A stretch of DNA of 64,000 nucleotides from an uncultured Kangiella sp. (GCA_947498625.1 CANMKR010000002.1:310001-374000); one strand, 5' to 3'. Shown: positions 29,065 through 37,129, counted from the first letter of the stretch. The notes: generated by a model from the letters alone, not told the origin. Numbers and translations are program-made.

Positions 29065-30132
29065 TTAATTGCTTTTCCATTCTTTCACTTTCATACCTTT
29101 ACTTAAATGCGAGAGTCCCGTCGCGGCAATAACTTCACCTTCTTGCAATCCTTTAGAAACTTTTACTGAGCTACCTACACTTTGTTCAACAATGACCTCT
29201 TTCTTCTCAACGGTCAATTGAAGTGGATCTATTACCCATACATAATTTATCCCTTCGATAGATTGTATAGCGGTTAATGGTACTGAAACAAAACTACCGC
29301 TCGAAACCTGACTTTTCAGGGTGGTATCAATAACTAAGGTCGCGTTCATACCTGGTAAGATTAAAATATCCGTTGGGTTTTTAAATCCGAACGTTACTTG
29401 ATAAGTCTGAGTAGCACTATCTGCCACTAAATTCGCTTTTACAAATTCAGTATCAATCCTGCGATTTGGCTCGCTATCAAATACTATATAACTACTTTCT
29501 GCCTCTCTTTTTGGTATTTGGGTGACCACACTAGCTGGGACATTGATCTCTGCCTCAAGCCTATTTTTGCCGATAAGCGTTAATATTTTTTGCTGTGGTT
29601 GGATGTTTTCTAAGTTTTCAACAAACGTCGTGGCGATCACGCCATCAAAAGGTGCTTTCAACACAGAGTCGCTCAAGGATTTATTCGCGGTATCCAGTTG
29701 ATTCTTCAGTACATCCAATTGTGTTTTTCTTTGGTCAACCACGGTCTTGGCAATGGCATCTTCTTTTAATAACTTAAGTGCTCTTTCGTATTCTGTCTGG
29801 GCATTGTCATATTGTGACTTGAGAGCATTCATTTGGTTTTTAGCATTTCTGGTATCCAGCCTTGCTAAAACATCTCCTTTACTGACTTCTTCTGATTCCT
29901 TAACACTTAACGCTATGAGTTTACCTCCAACTTCGAATGCTAGATCCGATGATTCAGCAGCTTTGATCGTCGCTGGGTACTCTCTTTCAACACTAGTGTC
30001 TGACTTAACCACGGTATGAAACTTTATTGGCCTTACCATTTCTTCATTAAGAAGATTATCACTACTTTCTTCTGTACAACCTGCGATCATCATTGAAGTG
30101 ATGGCTAAAGTTAGTAAGAGTATTTTCTTCAC
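29065..30132 (-). CDS. RND efflux periplasmic adaptor (membrane fusion protein)
   Basis: A lipoprotein adaptor (lipobox IAGC) of about 355 residues. It has a lipoyl/hairpin region (VGGKLIALSVKESEEVSKGDVLARLD), a coiled-coil hairpin (residues ~95-150) and beta-barrel and membrane-proximal domains. I place the start at the GTG at 30132, because AAGGT lies about ten bases upstream; a TTG two codons earlier is the alternative. It is the first gene of the eight-gene minus-strand series, and its promoter region holds the AcrR-type operator. Confidence 0.92.
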   Translation of the reverse strand: MKKILLLTLAITSMMIAGCTEESSDNLLNEEMVRPIKFHTVVKSDTSVEREYPATIKAAESSDLAFEVGGKLIALSVKESEEVSKGDVLARLDTRNAKNQMNALKSQYDNAQTEYERALKLLKEDAIAKTVVDQRKTQLDVLKNQLDTANKSLSDSVLKAPFDGVIATTFVENLENIQPQQKILTLIGKNRLEAEINVPASVVTQIPKREAESSYIVFDSEPNRRIDTEFVKANLVADSATQTYQVTFGFKNPTDILILPGMNATLVIDTTLKSQVSSGSFVSVPLTAIQSIEGINYVWVIDPLQLTVEKKEVIVEQSVGSSVKVSKGLQEGEVIAATGLSHLSKGMKVKEWKSN

Positions 30133-30171
30133 GATCAATTACCTTGCAATTAGGAATAGTTGCGATTAGTA

Positions 30172-30195
30172 TACATACATACACGAATGTATGTA
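30172..30195. promoter_or_regulatory. AcrR-type operator in the divergent efflux/TetR promoter
   Basis: A 24-base near-palindrome reading TACATACAT at one end and ATGTATGTA at the other. Read on the minus strand it matches the known E. coli AcrR operator at 22 of 24 positions, by recalled comparison. It lies between the adaptor gene (start 30132) and the TetR gene (start 30205), and could control both directions. Its position inside the upstream part of the longer TetR frame argues that the TetR protein really starts at 30205. Confidence 0.85.
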
Positions 30196-30204
30196 AAGTT
30201 GTTT

Positions 30205-30822
30205 ATGCCAAAGAAAACCAAAGATGAAGCTGAGCAAACACGTCAGTCACTATTAGAGGCTGTTAAAGATGAGTTTTATCAAAATGGTATTGCCAATACC
30301 AGTATCAAACAAATAGTTGAAAAAGCTGGGGTAACACGGGGTGCTTTTTATTGGCACTTTAGAAATAAAGAAGATGTGTTGAATGCCTTGTTGGATCAAA
30401 CCATAGCTACATATCAAGAATACTTCGAAGGGCTAATACACGAAGAGATGAATTCGTTAGACATTCTTGAAACGCATGCCGTGAATCTTTTTACCACTAT
30501 TTATCAAGATGAAAAGCAAAAAAAATCATTTGCAATATTTATGCAAACTATCGGAACTGAGAAAAATATGCCAATATTTCATGCTCATAGCGAACAGGTA
30601 TATTACAACTCGCTGAAGTTTTATGAAGAGCAATTTGAACAAGCAAGGCAAGACAAACTCATCAGTAAAGCCAACAATCCTAAGGTGCTGGCCTTTGCAT
30701 ACAATGCTTATCTTACCGGGGTTATCGATTCATGGTATGCCTCTCCCAAGGATACAAATTTAGAAATTTCTACTTACGCGAAATCATTAATTGAACTATT
30801 ACTTAACCCTTTGAAGATATAA
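30205..30822 (+). CDS. AcrR-like TetR-family repressor
   Basis: A 205-residue TetR-type regulator. The N-terminal sequence KKTKDEAEQTRQSLLEAV and the helix-turn-helix SIKQIVEKAGVTRGAFYWHFRNKEDV closely follow E. coli AcrR. The C-terminal two thirds form the usual ligand-binding domain. A frame open from 30160 would place the start inside the operator, so the ATG at 30205 is preferred, although its Shine-Dalgarno is weak. It probably represses the divergent pump operon and itself through the operator at 30172-30195. It is followed after 14 bases by the lpxR-like gene. Confidence 0.9.
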   Translation: MPKKTKDEAEQTRQSLLEAVKDEFYQNGIANTSIKQIVEKAGVTRGAFYWHFRNKEDVLNALLDQTIATYQEYFEGLIHEEMNSLDILETHAVNLFTTIYQDEKQKKSFAIFMQTIGTEKNMPIFHAHSEQVYYNSLKFYEEQFEQARQDKLISKANNPKVLAFAYNAYLTGVIDSWYASPKDTNLEISTYAKSLIELLLNPLKI

Positions 30823-30836
30823 AAAGGATAATCGCT

Positions 30837-31814
30837 ATGCGAAAAATATATACTTTATTACTTTTAGTCACCCTTCAATCTATGGCTCTTGCTGAGGACT
30901 TTGAATGGACTTCAGTCACCTTTGACAACGATTTGTTTACAGGTAGTGATAATGGATATACCAACGGATTAACAATATCGCTATACGATATTTCTGAAGA
31001 GGAAGCATTAGAAGCCTCTTGGATGACATCTCCATTTCTTGGGATAATGTCAGATAAAGCATCATTGGCTACTTTAGATATTTATACCGTAGGTCAAATC
31101 ATGCAAACGCCGGGTGATATCACTCTTCCAGTTCCTCCACAAGGCGATGTTCCCTATGCCGGATTATTGTATGTGGCTAATAATTACATCAAAGTGTACG
31201 AAAATTATAGTGAAGACTTTACGACAACGGTTGGTATCGTCGGACCGGCATCAGGTGCAAAGCGAACGCAGCGCTTAGTTCATAGTTTATTTGGCGCCGA
31301 TGAACCCATGGGATGGAGCTTTCAGTTAAAAAATGAACCTGTTTTTAAGTTAAACTATGGAAGAACCTACAGGGCATGGAAATATCAAGATGAAACTTCA
31401 GATGTTTTGTTTAGATACGAAGCCGGATTAGGCAACCTAGAGTCAAGTATTCAAACATCGCTGTTGTATCGATATGGTCATAACCTTCAAACGTCCTACC
31501 CTACTGCCGGATTTAATAGCTCTCGCCTAAGTAATCTCACGGCCACTAATGGTGACTGGTATTTTTATTTTGGATTAACGGGTCGTTACACTTTCAATAC
31601 AATATTCCTCGATGGTAATACTTTTGAAGATGATAGCCCCTCTGTTGATTATGAGCGATTCAACCTCGGTTTTATAGGTGGCATAGCCTATTCATGGCAG
31701 AACATCTCCCTGACCTTTAGTTTTACAGATCAGGATATTCTTAATGAAGAAGTTGATGGTGACTTTGAGCAATACAACCGTTATGGCTCAATCACCGTTG
31801 CGTGGAAGTTATAG
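30837..31814 (+). CDS. LpxR-type outer-membrane lipid A 3'-O-deacylase
   Basis: A 325-residue outer-membrane beta-barrel with a signal peptide (residues ~1-19). The family signature VTFDNDLFTGSDNGYTNG is present (Asn31, Asp32), and the active-site neighbourhood HSLFGADEPMGWSFQLKNE is recognisable. Enzymes of this family remove the 3'-acyloxyacyl chain of lipid A. It is encoded 14 bases after the repressor with an AAGGA ribosome-binding site, so its expression should follow the AcrR-type regulator. Activity is inferred from the family. Confidence 0.85.
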   Translation: MRKIYTLLLLVTLQSMALAEDFEWTSVTFDNDLFTGSDNGYTNGLTISLYDISEEEALEASWMTSPFLGIMSDKASLATLDIYTVGQIMQTPGDITLPVPPQGDVPYAGLLYVANNYIKVYENYSEDFTTTVGIVGPASGAKRTQRLVHSLFGADEPMGWSFQLKNEPVFKLNYGRTYRAWKYQDETSDVLFRYEAGLGNLESSIQTSLLYRYGHNLQTSYPTAGFNSSRLSNLTATNGDWYFYFGLTGRYTFNTIFLDGNTFEDDSPSVDYERFNLGFIGGIAYSWQNISLTFSFTDQDILNEEVDGDFEQYNRYGSITVAWKL

Positions 31815-31832
31815 TTGTAGTTGAAGAACTAG

Positions 31833-31876
31833 GCACAGGATCACTAGAAGCCTTCATATCTGAAGGCCATCTGTGC
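31833..31876. terminator. Hairpin after the lpxR-like gene
   Basis: A nested inverted structure: GCACAG (31833-31838) pairs with CTGTGC (31871-31876), and an inner 7-bp stem (31850-31856 with 31861-31867) encloses a 4-base loop. A clear T run is missing, so it may be a weak terminator for lpxR or part of a remnant recombination site. It lies just before the recombinase relic. Confidence 0.35.
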
Positions 31877-31884
31877 AAAAGAGA

Positions 31885-32193
31885 TTATCTCAGTGAATAT
31901 TCCAAACTGCAAAACTCAATGCCTTCGAAAAAATGATCCATGTCCGAGGTGAGCACGTTGGTATAAATTTCTGTGTATTGGATCGAGCTGTGCCCTAACA
32001 TCTTTGAGATAAATTTTAAGGGCCGGCCATGGATCAATAGGTGGATCGCAAAGCTGTGTCTAAACGTGTGAGCACTGGCTTTTATCCAATCAAAGCCTGC
32101 CAGACGGCAAGCCGCTTTAATGTGATTGTCACCCGATTTGCCAAATATAAGTACCCAGAACAACTTAATGTACCCACGATATAGATTTTGCAC
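31885..32193 (-). pseudogene. Truncated tyrosine recombinase (ResD-like), C-terminal part
   Basis: A 102-codon remnant of the catalytic end of a tyrosine recombinase. It keeps HTFRHSFA (the HxxR pair), the later LGHSS histidine and the nucleophile tyrosine in TEIYTNV, but the entire N-terminal half and the first catalytic arginine are absent. The RPLKFISKMLGHSSI stretch resembles plasmid resolvases such as ResD. The frame starts with a GTG and lacks a credible ribosome-binding site. It is most likely a nonfunctional scar at the right edge of the 19.5-32 kb accessory block. Confidence 0.75.
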
Positions 32194-32260
32194 ATATCTT
32201 GGGCACTTAAAATTGTTAAACGTTACTCTAAGAAATTAGTGTATCCTTACAAGAAGCACA

Positions 32261-33115
32261 TTACACAATATTGACAGGAATGTTTAAATACTGAATATCG
32301 TTAGCTCTTTTAGGGCCGAAACTGCCTAATCTCATGTTGGTCTGTAATGAGGGTAAAATGAGCTTTGGTACCGGTAAGTTTTTGTCCCTAGCATTTCGAA
32401 GTGAAATGAACTCTTCCTGTGCAGTTTCTTTTCTAAGCATTTTATTACTTGTCTTTTGTTCACCAACGCTACTTTTCGAAATCGGCTCTTCTTCTTGAGA
32501 TGGATAGTCATGACACAAATAAATCTGAGTGTCATCAGGAAGCTGGTAAAGCTTTTGAATTGATTGGTATAAATCTACTGGGCTACCTCCCGGAAAATCA
32601 GCTCTAGCCGTACCCATTCGAGGAGCAAATAAAGTGTCGCCTACAAATATTGAATTTGCAATATGATACGTAGAGCATGCAGGAGTATGACCTGGTGTAT
32701 GGATCACGGAAGCGTTGAGATTGCCTATTGTAAAAGTTTCGCCATCTTCGAATAAATGATCAAACTGTTCACCAGTGATTGGAGTATTCTCTGCTAAATC
32801 GAATAGTGGTACCCAATGTGCTAGCACTTCTTTGATTCTAGAGCCAATAGCGGTTTTACCACCTATATGCTGTGATAAATAAAATGCAGCAGTAATGTGA
32901 TCGGCATGTATATGAGTCTCTAAAATCCATTCGTTGGTAAGCTTGTTTTGTTTTATAAACTGAACAACTTGATCGGCGCTGTAAGTACTAAACCTTGCAG
33001 CACTTGGATCATAATTTAAAACAGAATCAATAACAGCGCATTTTTTGCTAACATCATCAATCACGATATGAGTAAAAGTGCCTGTTGATTGGTCGTAAAA
33101 AGTTTTGACTTGCAA
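32261..33115 (-). CDS. MBL-fold hydrolase, persulfide dioxygenase-like
   Basis: A 284-residue metallo-beta-lactamase-fold enzyme. The metal motif is THIHADH (His68, His70, Asp72, His73), followed by HTPGHTPACS, VGDTLFAPRMGTARADFPGG and HDYPS. This pattern matches the ETHE1/Blh group, which oxidises glutathione persulfide or works with rhodaneses in sulfide detoxification. It may function in sulfide metabolism, but no rhodanese or BigR-like regulator is beside it. It is a single-gene unit with an empty AT-rich upstream region. Confidence 0.86.
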   Translation of the reverse strand: MQVKTFYDQSTGTFTHIVIDDVSKKCAVIDSVLNYDPSAARFSTYSADQVVQFIKQNKLTNEWILETHIHADHITAAFYLSQHIGGKTAIGSRIKEVLAHWVPLFDLAENTPITGEQFDHLFEDGETFTIGNLNASVIHTPGHTPACSTYHIANSIFVGDTLFAPRMGTARADFPGGSPVDLYQSIQKLYQLPDDTQIYLCHDYPSQEEEPISKSSVGEQKTSNKMLRKETAQEEFISLRNARDKNLPVPKLILPSLQTNMRLGSFGPKRANDIQYLNIPVNIV

Positions 33116-33489
33116 TTAACTCTCCTAACATGTGTTTATTCAAATAAACTTATAATATAAGGTGATACTAGCTGTTTTATTGATTAATGACTAGAGTAAA
33201 AAACTTAGAATCATGCTATCAATTCGAAGGCAAAATATCTAAACAAACACTATGTAGATATACTTTTCTATGCTTATAATCAAAGTATAAACATCAGAAT
33301 AAGCTTCTGAAGATCATCAATATTCACCAATAAAAGGTACCTCTATTTTCTAAGTTTTATTCTTTGTAAGTTAATAATTTCCCTCACCAATCGATTTCTT
33401 TTACTAATGAAAAGTCTATATTTAATAACAAGATACAGTAAAATAATCTAAGATTTTTTTTAAGACTTTAGTTTCACTATTATTAAGCT
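33116..33489. other. AT-rich intergenic region, no gene seen
   Basis: This 374-base gap between the MBL hydrolase start and the end of the Rap1a/Tai-like gene is very AT-rich and has no convincing frame, repeat or hairpin. It should contain the hydrolase promoter on the minus strand. I see nothing else in it. Confidence 0.4.
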
Positions 33490-33948
33490 CTATTCAGTAT
33501 CGCAAGGATAGTTATTTCTTAAGGTTTTATATACAGAGAAAAGCGCCGGAAGTTCTGCTTTTTCTTGTTTTAGAATATCACCAGTAACTTTTTCAATAAC
33601 ATCAATTAAAGGAAGCGGCCTTCCCAAGCAGAAATCATTATTTTCAGGTTTGGAAAATCTGTCGAGTCTATTTCGAATACGGTTGTTGATAGCTCTATCA
33701 GAAAAAGAGTCCGGATCAGCTTTATTAGAATCGATGTGCGAGGCTACTCTGTAATCAATCGCAATGGCTCCATCAATGAAACCTTTGATATACCGCGCAC
33801 ACTGCATACTCTTGCTGCTATTAGGAGCGTTTTTATAATTTTTACACAGGTCTGAGAGTTCGCCAGTGGTTAGTGGTTCAACCGCTCCACTTGGCTGTGA
33901 AAAGGCAACTAGAAAAATTGAAGTTGAGATAACTTTGAGTATATTCAT
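33490..33948 (-). CDS. Secreted Rap1a/Tai-family-like small protein
   Basis: A 152-residue exported protein (signal peptide to about residue 22, ending SGAVEP). Four or more cysteines in the pattern of Rap1a/Tai domains are visible: LCKNYK, QCARYIKGFIDGA, DFCLG and a terminal NNYPCD. Rap1a and Tai are immunity proteins of type VI effectors, but many family members sit outside such systems. No effector gene is next to it; it follows sbtB after 17 bases. The ATG at 33948 is preferred over a GTG nine bases upstream because AGGTGA precedes it closely. Confidence 0.65.
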   Translation of the reverse strand: MNILKVISTSIFLVAFSQPSGAVEPLTTGELSDLCKNYKNAPNSSKSMQCARYIKGFIDGAIAIDYRVASHIDSNKADPDSFSDRAINNRIRNRLDRFSKPENNDFCLGRPLPLIDVIEKVTGDILKQEKAELPALFSVYKTLRNNYPCDTE

Positions 33949-33965
33949 TGGGTTCACCTATTGAA

Positions 33966-34271
33966 TTAAAATTTATTTGCACGTAAAACGGAAACATCTT
34001 GTGTGAATGAAACCATTGCAAAGTGGTCGTAGTACTTTTCCTGTAACATGTAATTAATTGCTTCTGCAACTTTCGCATTACAAACTATTTCTACTCTGAT
34101 ATTCCTATCAGCATCCCACTCCGCATCTCGCTCACCGCGACTACCCTTTCCTCTGGCATTTGTGATGGTGTAGCCCGTTGCGCCGCACTGCTCTATCTCT
34201 CGTATAAGTGTTGTTTCTAGGGAAAGCTCTGTAATTATTGTCACAAGTTTTTTGATCGTGTCAGCCGTCAT
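33966..34271 (-). CDS. sbtB: PII-like regulator SbtB
   Basis: A 101-residue protein of the PII-like fold. It is encoded two bases after sbtA and has a GGAGG ribosome-binding site. In cyanobacteria, SbtB binds adenine nucleotides (cAMP, AMP, ATP, ADP) and controls the bicarbonate transporter SbtA. The expected core is visible (LVTIITELSLETTLIREIEQCGATGYTITNARGKGSRG, residues ~9-46, then RVEIVCN). The C-terminal redox motif known in some cyanobacterial forms is absent. Assignment rests on the family pattern and the direct sbtA neighbour. Confidence 0.85.
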   Translation of the reverse strand: MTADTIKKLVTIITELSLETTLIREIEQCGATGYTITNARGKGSRGERDAEWDADRNIRVEIVCNAKVAEAINYMLQEKYYDHFAMVSFTQDVSVLRANKF

Positions 34272-34273
34272 AG

Positions 34274-35218
34274 TCAGCCTCCAATTATTTGATGTGCTTT
34301 AATGGCCATTTGATGATAAAGCGGAATGCCAATTAAAATATTGAATGGGAAAGTAATTCCAAGAGAAGCTGTTAGCGATAACGTAGGGTTCGCTTCTGGT
34401 ACAGAAATCCTCATCGCTGCAGGAACAGCAATGTAAGAGGCGCTGGCAATTAAAGTAGCCAATACGGCTGTTCCTCCAATTGAAAATCCGAACATTAATC
34501 CCATACTAATCCCTATTAGAGCCGATAATAATGGCATTGTTATTGCAAAAATAACAAGAAATAAACCATATTGCTTTAAGGAACTTATTTTTGAGGCAGA
34601 GATCAATCCCATCTCCAATAAAAACAACGCTAAAATTCCTTTGAACAAATCAAAAAATAGAGGCTCTATTGTCTTAATTCCTTCAACACCTGAAAACCAA
34701 CCAATCAATAATCCTCCTATTAACAATACTATGCCCTTTCCTGCAAATATTTCGTGAGAGACCACTTTCCAGTTGGTTCCATTGGATAAGCCCTTTGCTA
34801 ATAAGATTCCGACTATAATTGCTGGAATTTCTAGCACTACCAAAAGTATCGGCAAGTGCTCTTCAAAATGGATATTCAAACTTGCCATATATGAGACTGC
34901 AACTGCATAGGTACCAACACTCACTGAACCGTAATGTGCAGCAATTGAAGCGGCATCGGCTCGTTTGAAGCCACCCCAAATTTTAAGTATAGGGTATGCA
35001 AATAATGGCAATATTAATCCAACTACAAAAACGGCAAACATTTGCGGAGCAATCGTCGAAAATTCTTGTTTGCTCAGCTCCAATCCACCCTTTAGGCCTA
35101 TAGTCAGTAGCAAGAGCATGCTTACAAAGTCGTAAACTTGAGATGGCAATCGTAATTCGGATCTCAGCAAGCCTGCGGCAATGCCAAAAATAAAGAATAA
35201 AATAATGGGATCAAGCAT
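34274..35218 (-). CDS. sbtA: Sodium-dependent bicarbonate transporter SbtA
   Basis: A 314-residue inner-membrane protein with about ten helices in two inverted halves, typical of SbtA. The segments RLPSQVYDFVSMLLLLTIGLKGG near the N-terminus and AAHYGSVSVGTYAVAV around residue 95 are the conserved substrate region. It should import bicarbonate with Na+. The gene directly precedes sbtB with two bases between, forming a transporter-regulator pair. In a heterotroph, imported bicarbonate could feed carboxylases, as no RuBisCO is seen here. Confidence 0.88.
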   Translation of the reverse strand: MLDPIILFFIFGIAAGLLRSELRLPSQVYDFVSMLLLLTIGLKGGLELSKQEFSTIAPQMFAVFVVGLILPLFAYPILKIWGGFKRADAASIAAHYGSVSVGTYAVAVSYMASLNIHFEEHLPILLVVLEIPAIIVGILLAKGLSNGTNWKVVSHEIFAGKGIVLLIGGLLIGWFSGVEGIKTIEPLFFDLFKGILALFLLEMGLISASKISSLKQYGLFLVIFAITMPLLSALIGISMGLMFGFSIGGTAVLATLIASASYIAVPAAMRISVPEANPTLSLTASLGITFPFNILIGIPLYHQMAIKAHQIIGG

Positions 35219-35312
35219 GATTTTTCCTGACTATAAAATTGATCTTCAACGGAGAATACATTGTTCTCTTTCCTTTTGTTGTTTAACGAAGTTTATTCCT
35301 ATTAGATAATGA

Positions 35313-35675
35313 TTAATTTGTATCGGGATAAATCAAATCAGTGGTCTCAAACTGTAAGCGTTCTTTGTTAAAGCTTTGGCTTTGTTTGAGTCTACGGGCT
35401 AAAGTTCTTTTTGCCCTAGCTATTGAACGAGATATAGCTGCATATGCGTCTGATTCAATGTCTTTTACGATAATGTCAGGCAGGGAAACTATTTTTACGC
35501 ATACAACACAGCTTTTGTCCTCTCCCCCCTTAGGCCCATTCTCATCAGAAATGCGTATTTCAAGCTTGCTGATTAAGTTTTCAAATCGATAAAAGGTTTT
35601 AAAAGCCTTATCTTTGATGTGGCTTTTTAGCTTATTACTGAGTTCGAAATCATTGCTATAAATATATGTTTCCAA
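35313..35675 (-). CDS. HPF/RaiA-like ribosome-associated protein
   Basis: A roughly 120-residue protein resembling hibernation-promoting factors: RFENLISKLEIRISDENGPKGGEDKSC is followed by the alternating ISRSIARAKRTLARR helix. Such proteins dock into the ribosomal subunit interface in resting cells. I place the start at the TTG at 35675, because GAGGTG lies about nine bases before it; a TTG at 35702 is the longer option. It lies 94 bases upstream of sbtA on the same strand and opposite to the LysR gene. Cellular copies of hpf are normally near rpoN, so this is probably a second paralogue. Confidence 0.72.
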   Translation of the reverse strand: METYIYSNDFELSNKLKSHIKDKAFKTFYRFENLISKLEIRISDENGPKGGEDKSCVVCVKIVSLPDIIVKDIESDAYAAISRSIARAKRTLARRLKQSQSFNKERLQFETTDLIYPDTN

Positions 35676-35784
35676 AATTAACACCTCTTTTACTCTTAAC
35701 AATCTAATTTTAAAACAATATTCCTTGTAAGAAAATTCGAATATAATATAGTTATTGTTCGGTTAAAACTGATAGGGGGTAAGC

Positions 35785-36678
35785 ATGCTTAACTATAGAC
35801 AGCTTTACTATTTTTGGAGTGTGGCAAAGTATGGAGGTGTAACTAAAGCTGCAGAAAAACTGCATCTTACACCCCAAACAATTAGTGGTCAGGTTAGTGA
35901 GTTGGAATCATATCTTGGTACTGATTTATTTATCAGAAAGGGTAAAAGATTAGAATTATCTAACTATGGCAAGCTAGCTTTTTCTCATTCTGATGAAATT
36001 TTTCAAATTGGTAGAGAGTTAGAAAGCTTACTAAAAGGTCATCAAGACCATCAAGATGTAGTATTCAAAGTAGGTATTTCTGCTGTAGTTCCAAAATCAA
36101 TAGCGTATCGATTGTTATTGCCAACGCAGCAAATGACAGATGAGATAAGATTGATGTGTCATGAAGAAAAGCTTAATAACTTGTTTGGTGAGTTAGCAAT
36201 TCACAAGATTGACTTGATCATTGCGGATAGACCAATGCCAGCAAATATTGGCGTAAAAGCATATAGCCATTTGTTAGGTGAGTCCAAAACTGCCTTCTTT
36301 GGAACTCCAGCACTAGTTAAAAAATACAAGAAAGGTTTTCCTGATAGTTTAAGCAGTGCACCCATGCTTTTGCCCGGGGAAGATAGCGCTATCAGAGTAA
36401 AATTAGAAGGCTGGTTCACAAATAATAATATAAGACCAAAGATTAAAGGTGAATACGACGATACAGCTTTGATGAAGGTTTTTGCTGAAAGAGGTCTAGG
36501 GCTATTCCCTGCCCCAGAAGTCATCGCAGAAGAAGCATACAAACATCACGGTGTCGTAATGTTAGGAACTATTGATGAGGTTAAATTAAGATACTATGCG
36601 ATCTCAGTTGAACGAAAAATTAAGCATCCAGCTGTAGTAGCAATTAGCCAGTCAGCTAAAGCCGATTTATTTAAATGA
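35785..36678 (+). CDS. NhaR-like LysR-family regulator
   Basis: A 297-residue LysR-type regulator. The helix-turn-helix N-terminus LNYRQLYYFWSVAKYGGVTKAAEKLHLTPQTISGQ matches the NhaR subgroup, which senses Na+ in E. coli and controls the NhaA antiporter. The effector-binding domain follows (residues ~90-297). It is divergent from the HPF-like gene and sbtA, so it is the natural candidate regulator for that Na+-coupled module. The actual inducer is unknown. Confidence 0.9.
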   Translation: MLNYRQLYYFWSVAKYGGVTKAAEKLHLTPQTISGQVSELESYLGTDLFIRKGKRLELSNYGKLAFSHSDEIFQIGRELESLLKGHQDHQDVVFKVGISAVVPKSIAYRLLLPTQQMTDEIRLMCHEEKLNNLFGELAIHKIDLIIADRPMPANIGVKAYSHLLGESKTAFFGTPALVKKYKKGFPDSLSSAPMLLPGEDSAIRVKLEGWFTNNNIRPKIKGEYDDTALMKVFAERGLGLFPAPEVIAEEAYKHHGVVMLGTIDEVKLRYYAISVERKIKHPAVVAISQSAKADLFK

Positions 36679-36814
36679 TCATTTCAATTGTCTGGGCGTA
36701 AAAGTTGCAAATGCTATATTTCTTTTTTGACCCTTTGATTTAAATCGTATAACAAAAAACTTTCAGCCCTCTGGTTCAATTCATGATGGTCATTTTGAAC
36801 GAGACGGCACTAAA

Positions 36815-37129
36815 GTGATTGACACTGCTAACTTTGAAATCGAGCAGCTGTATGAGAATAAAGTATTATCTAATACAGTCAACAATGGGCTTATTGAATA
36901 TCGACATCTTCAGTCTGCGAGTGAGAACAATCATTTTTATTATCGTGTAATTAATGGCCGCCCTGCTGCCGATCATATTGTAAAAGTAAGCAGCCCTGTA
37001 GCGCTAAAAAAAACAATACAAATGAAAACCGCTAGTTTGTATGTAATGCCAAGCGCGTTAGCCAATGCTTTGGATATTGAAGTATCGTTATTACAAGGTA
37101 TTTATCTTGAGGTTAATGAACTGCGCTAA
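36815..37129 (+). pseudogene. Unrecognised ORF, probably a gene fragment
   Basis: A 104-codon frame from a GTG at 36815 with no obvious Shine-Dalgarno. The frame is open further upstream to 36731 without an ATG, and the extra 28 codons look coding in style, which suggests the 5' end of a larger gene has been lost. I recognise no domain. It lies next to other gene debris, so it is more likely a relic than an active gene. The 84 bases before it and the 135-base gap to the LysR stop hold nothing else I can support. Confidence 0.4.

Noticed and set aside
30160-30204. Longer TetR N-terminus from an upstream ATG
   Set aside because: These codons overlap the AcrR-type operator, and AcrR homology begins at the later ATG.
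31833-31876. Integron attC-like recombination site
   Set aside because: The fold is nested, but no R'/R'' core (GTTRRRY) is present, and the neighbouring recombinase is not an integron integrase type.
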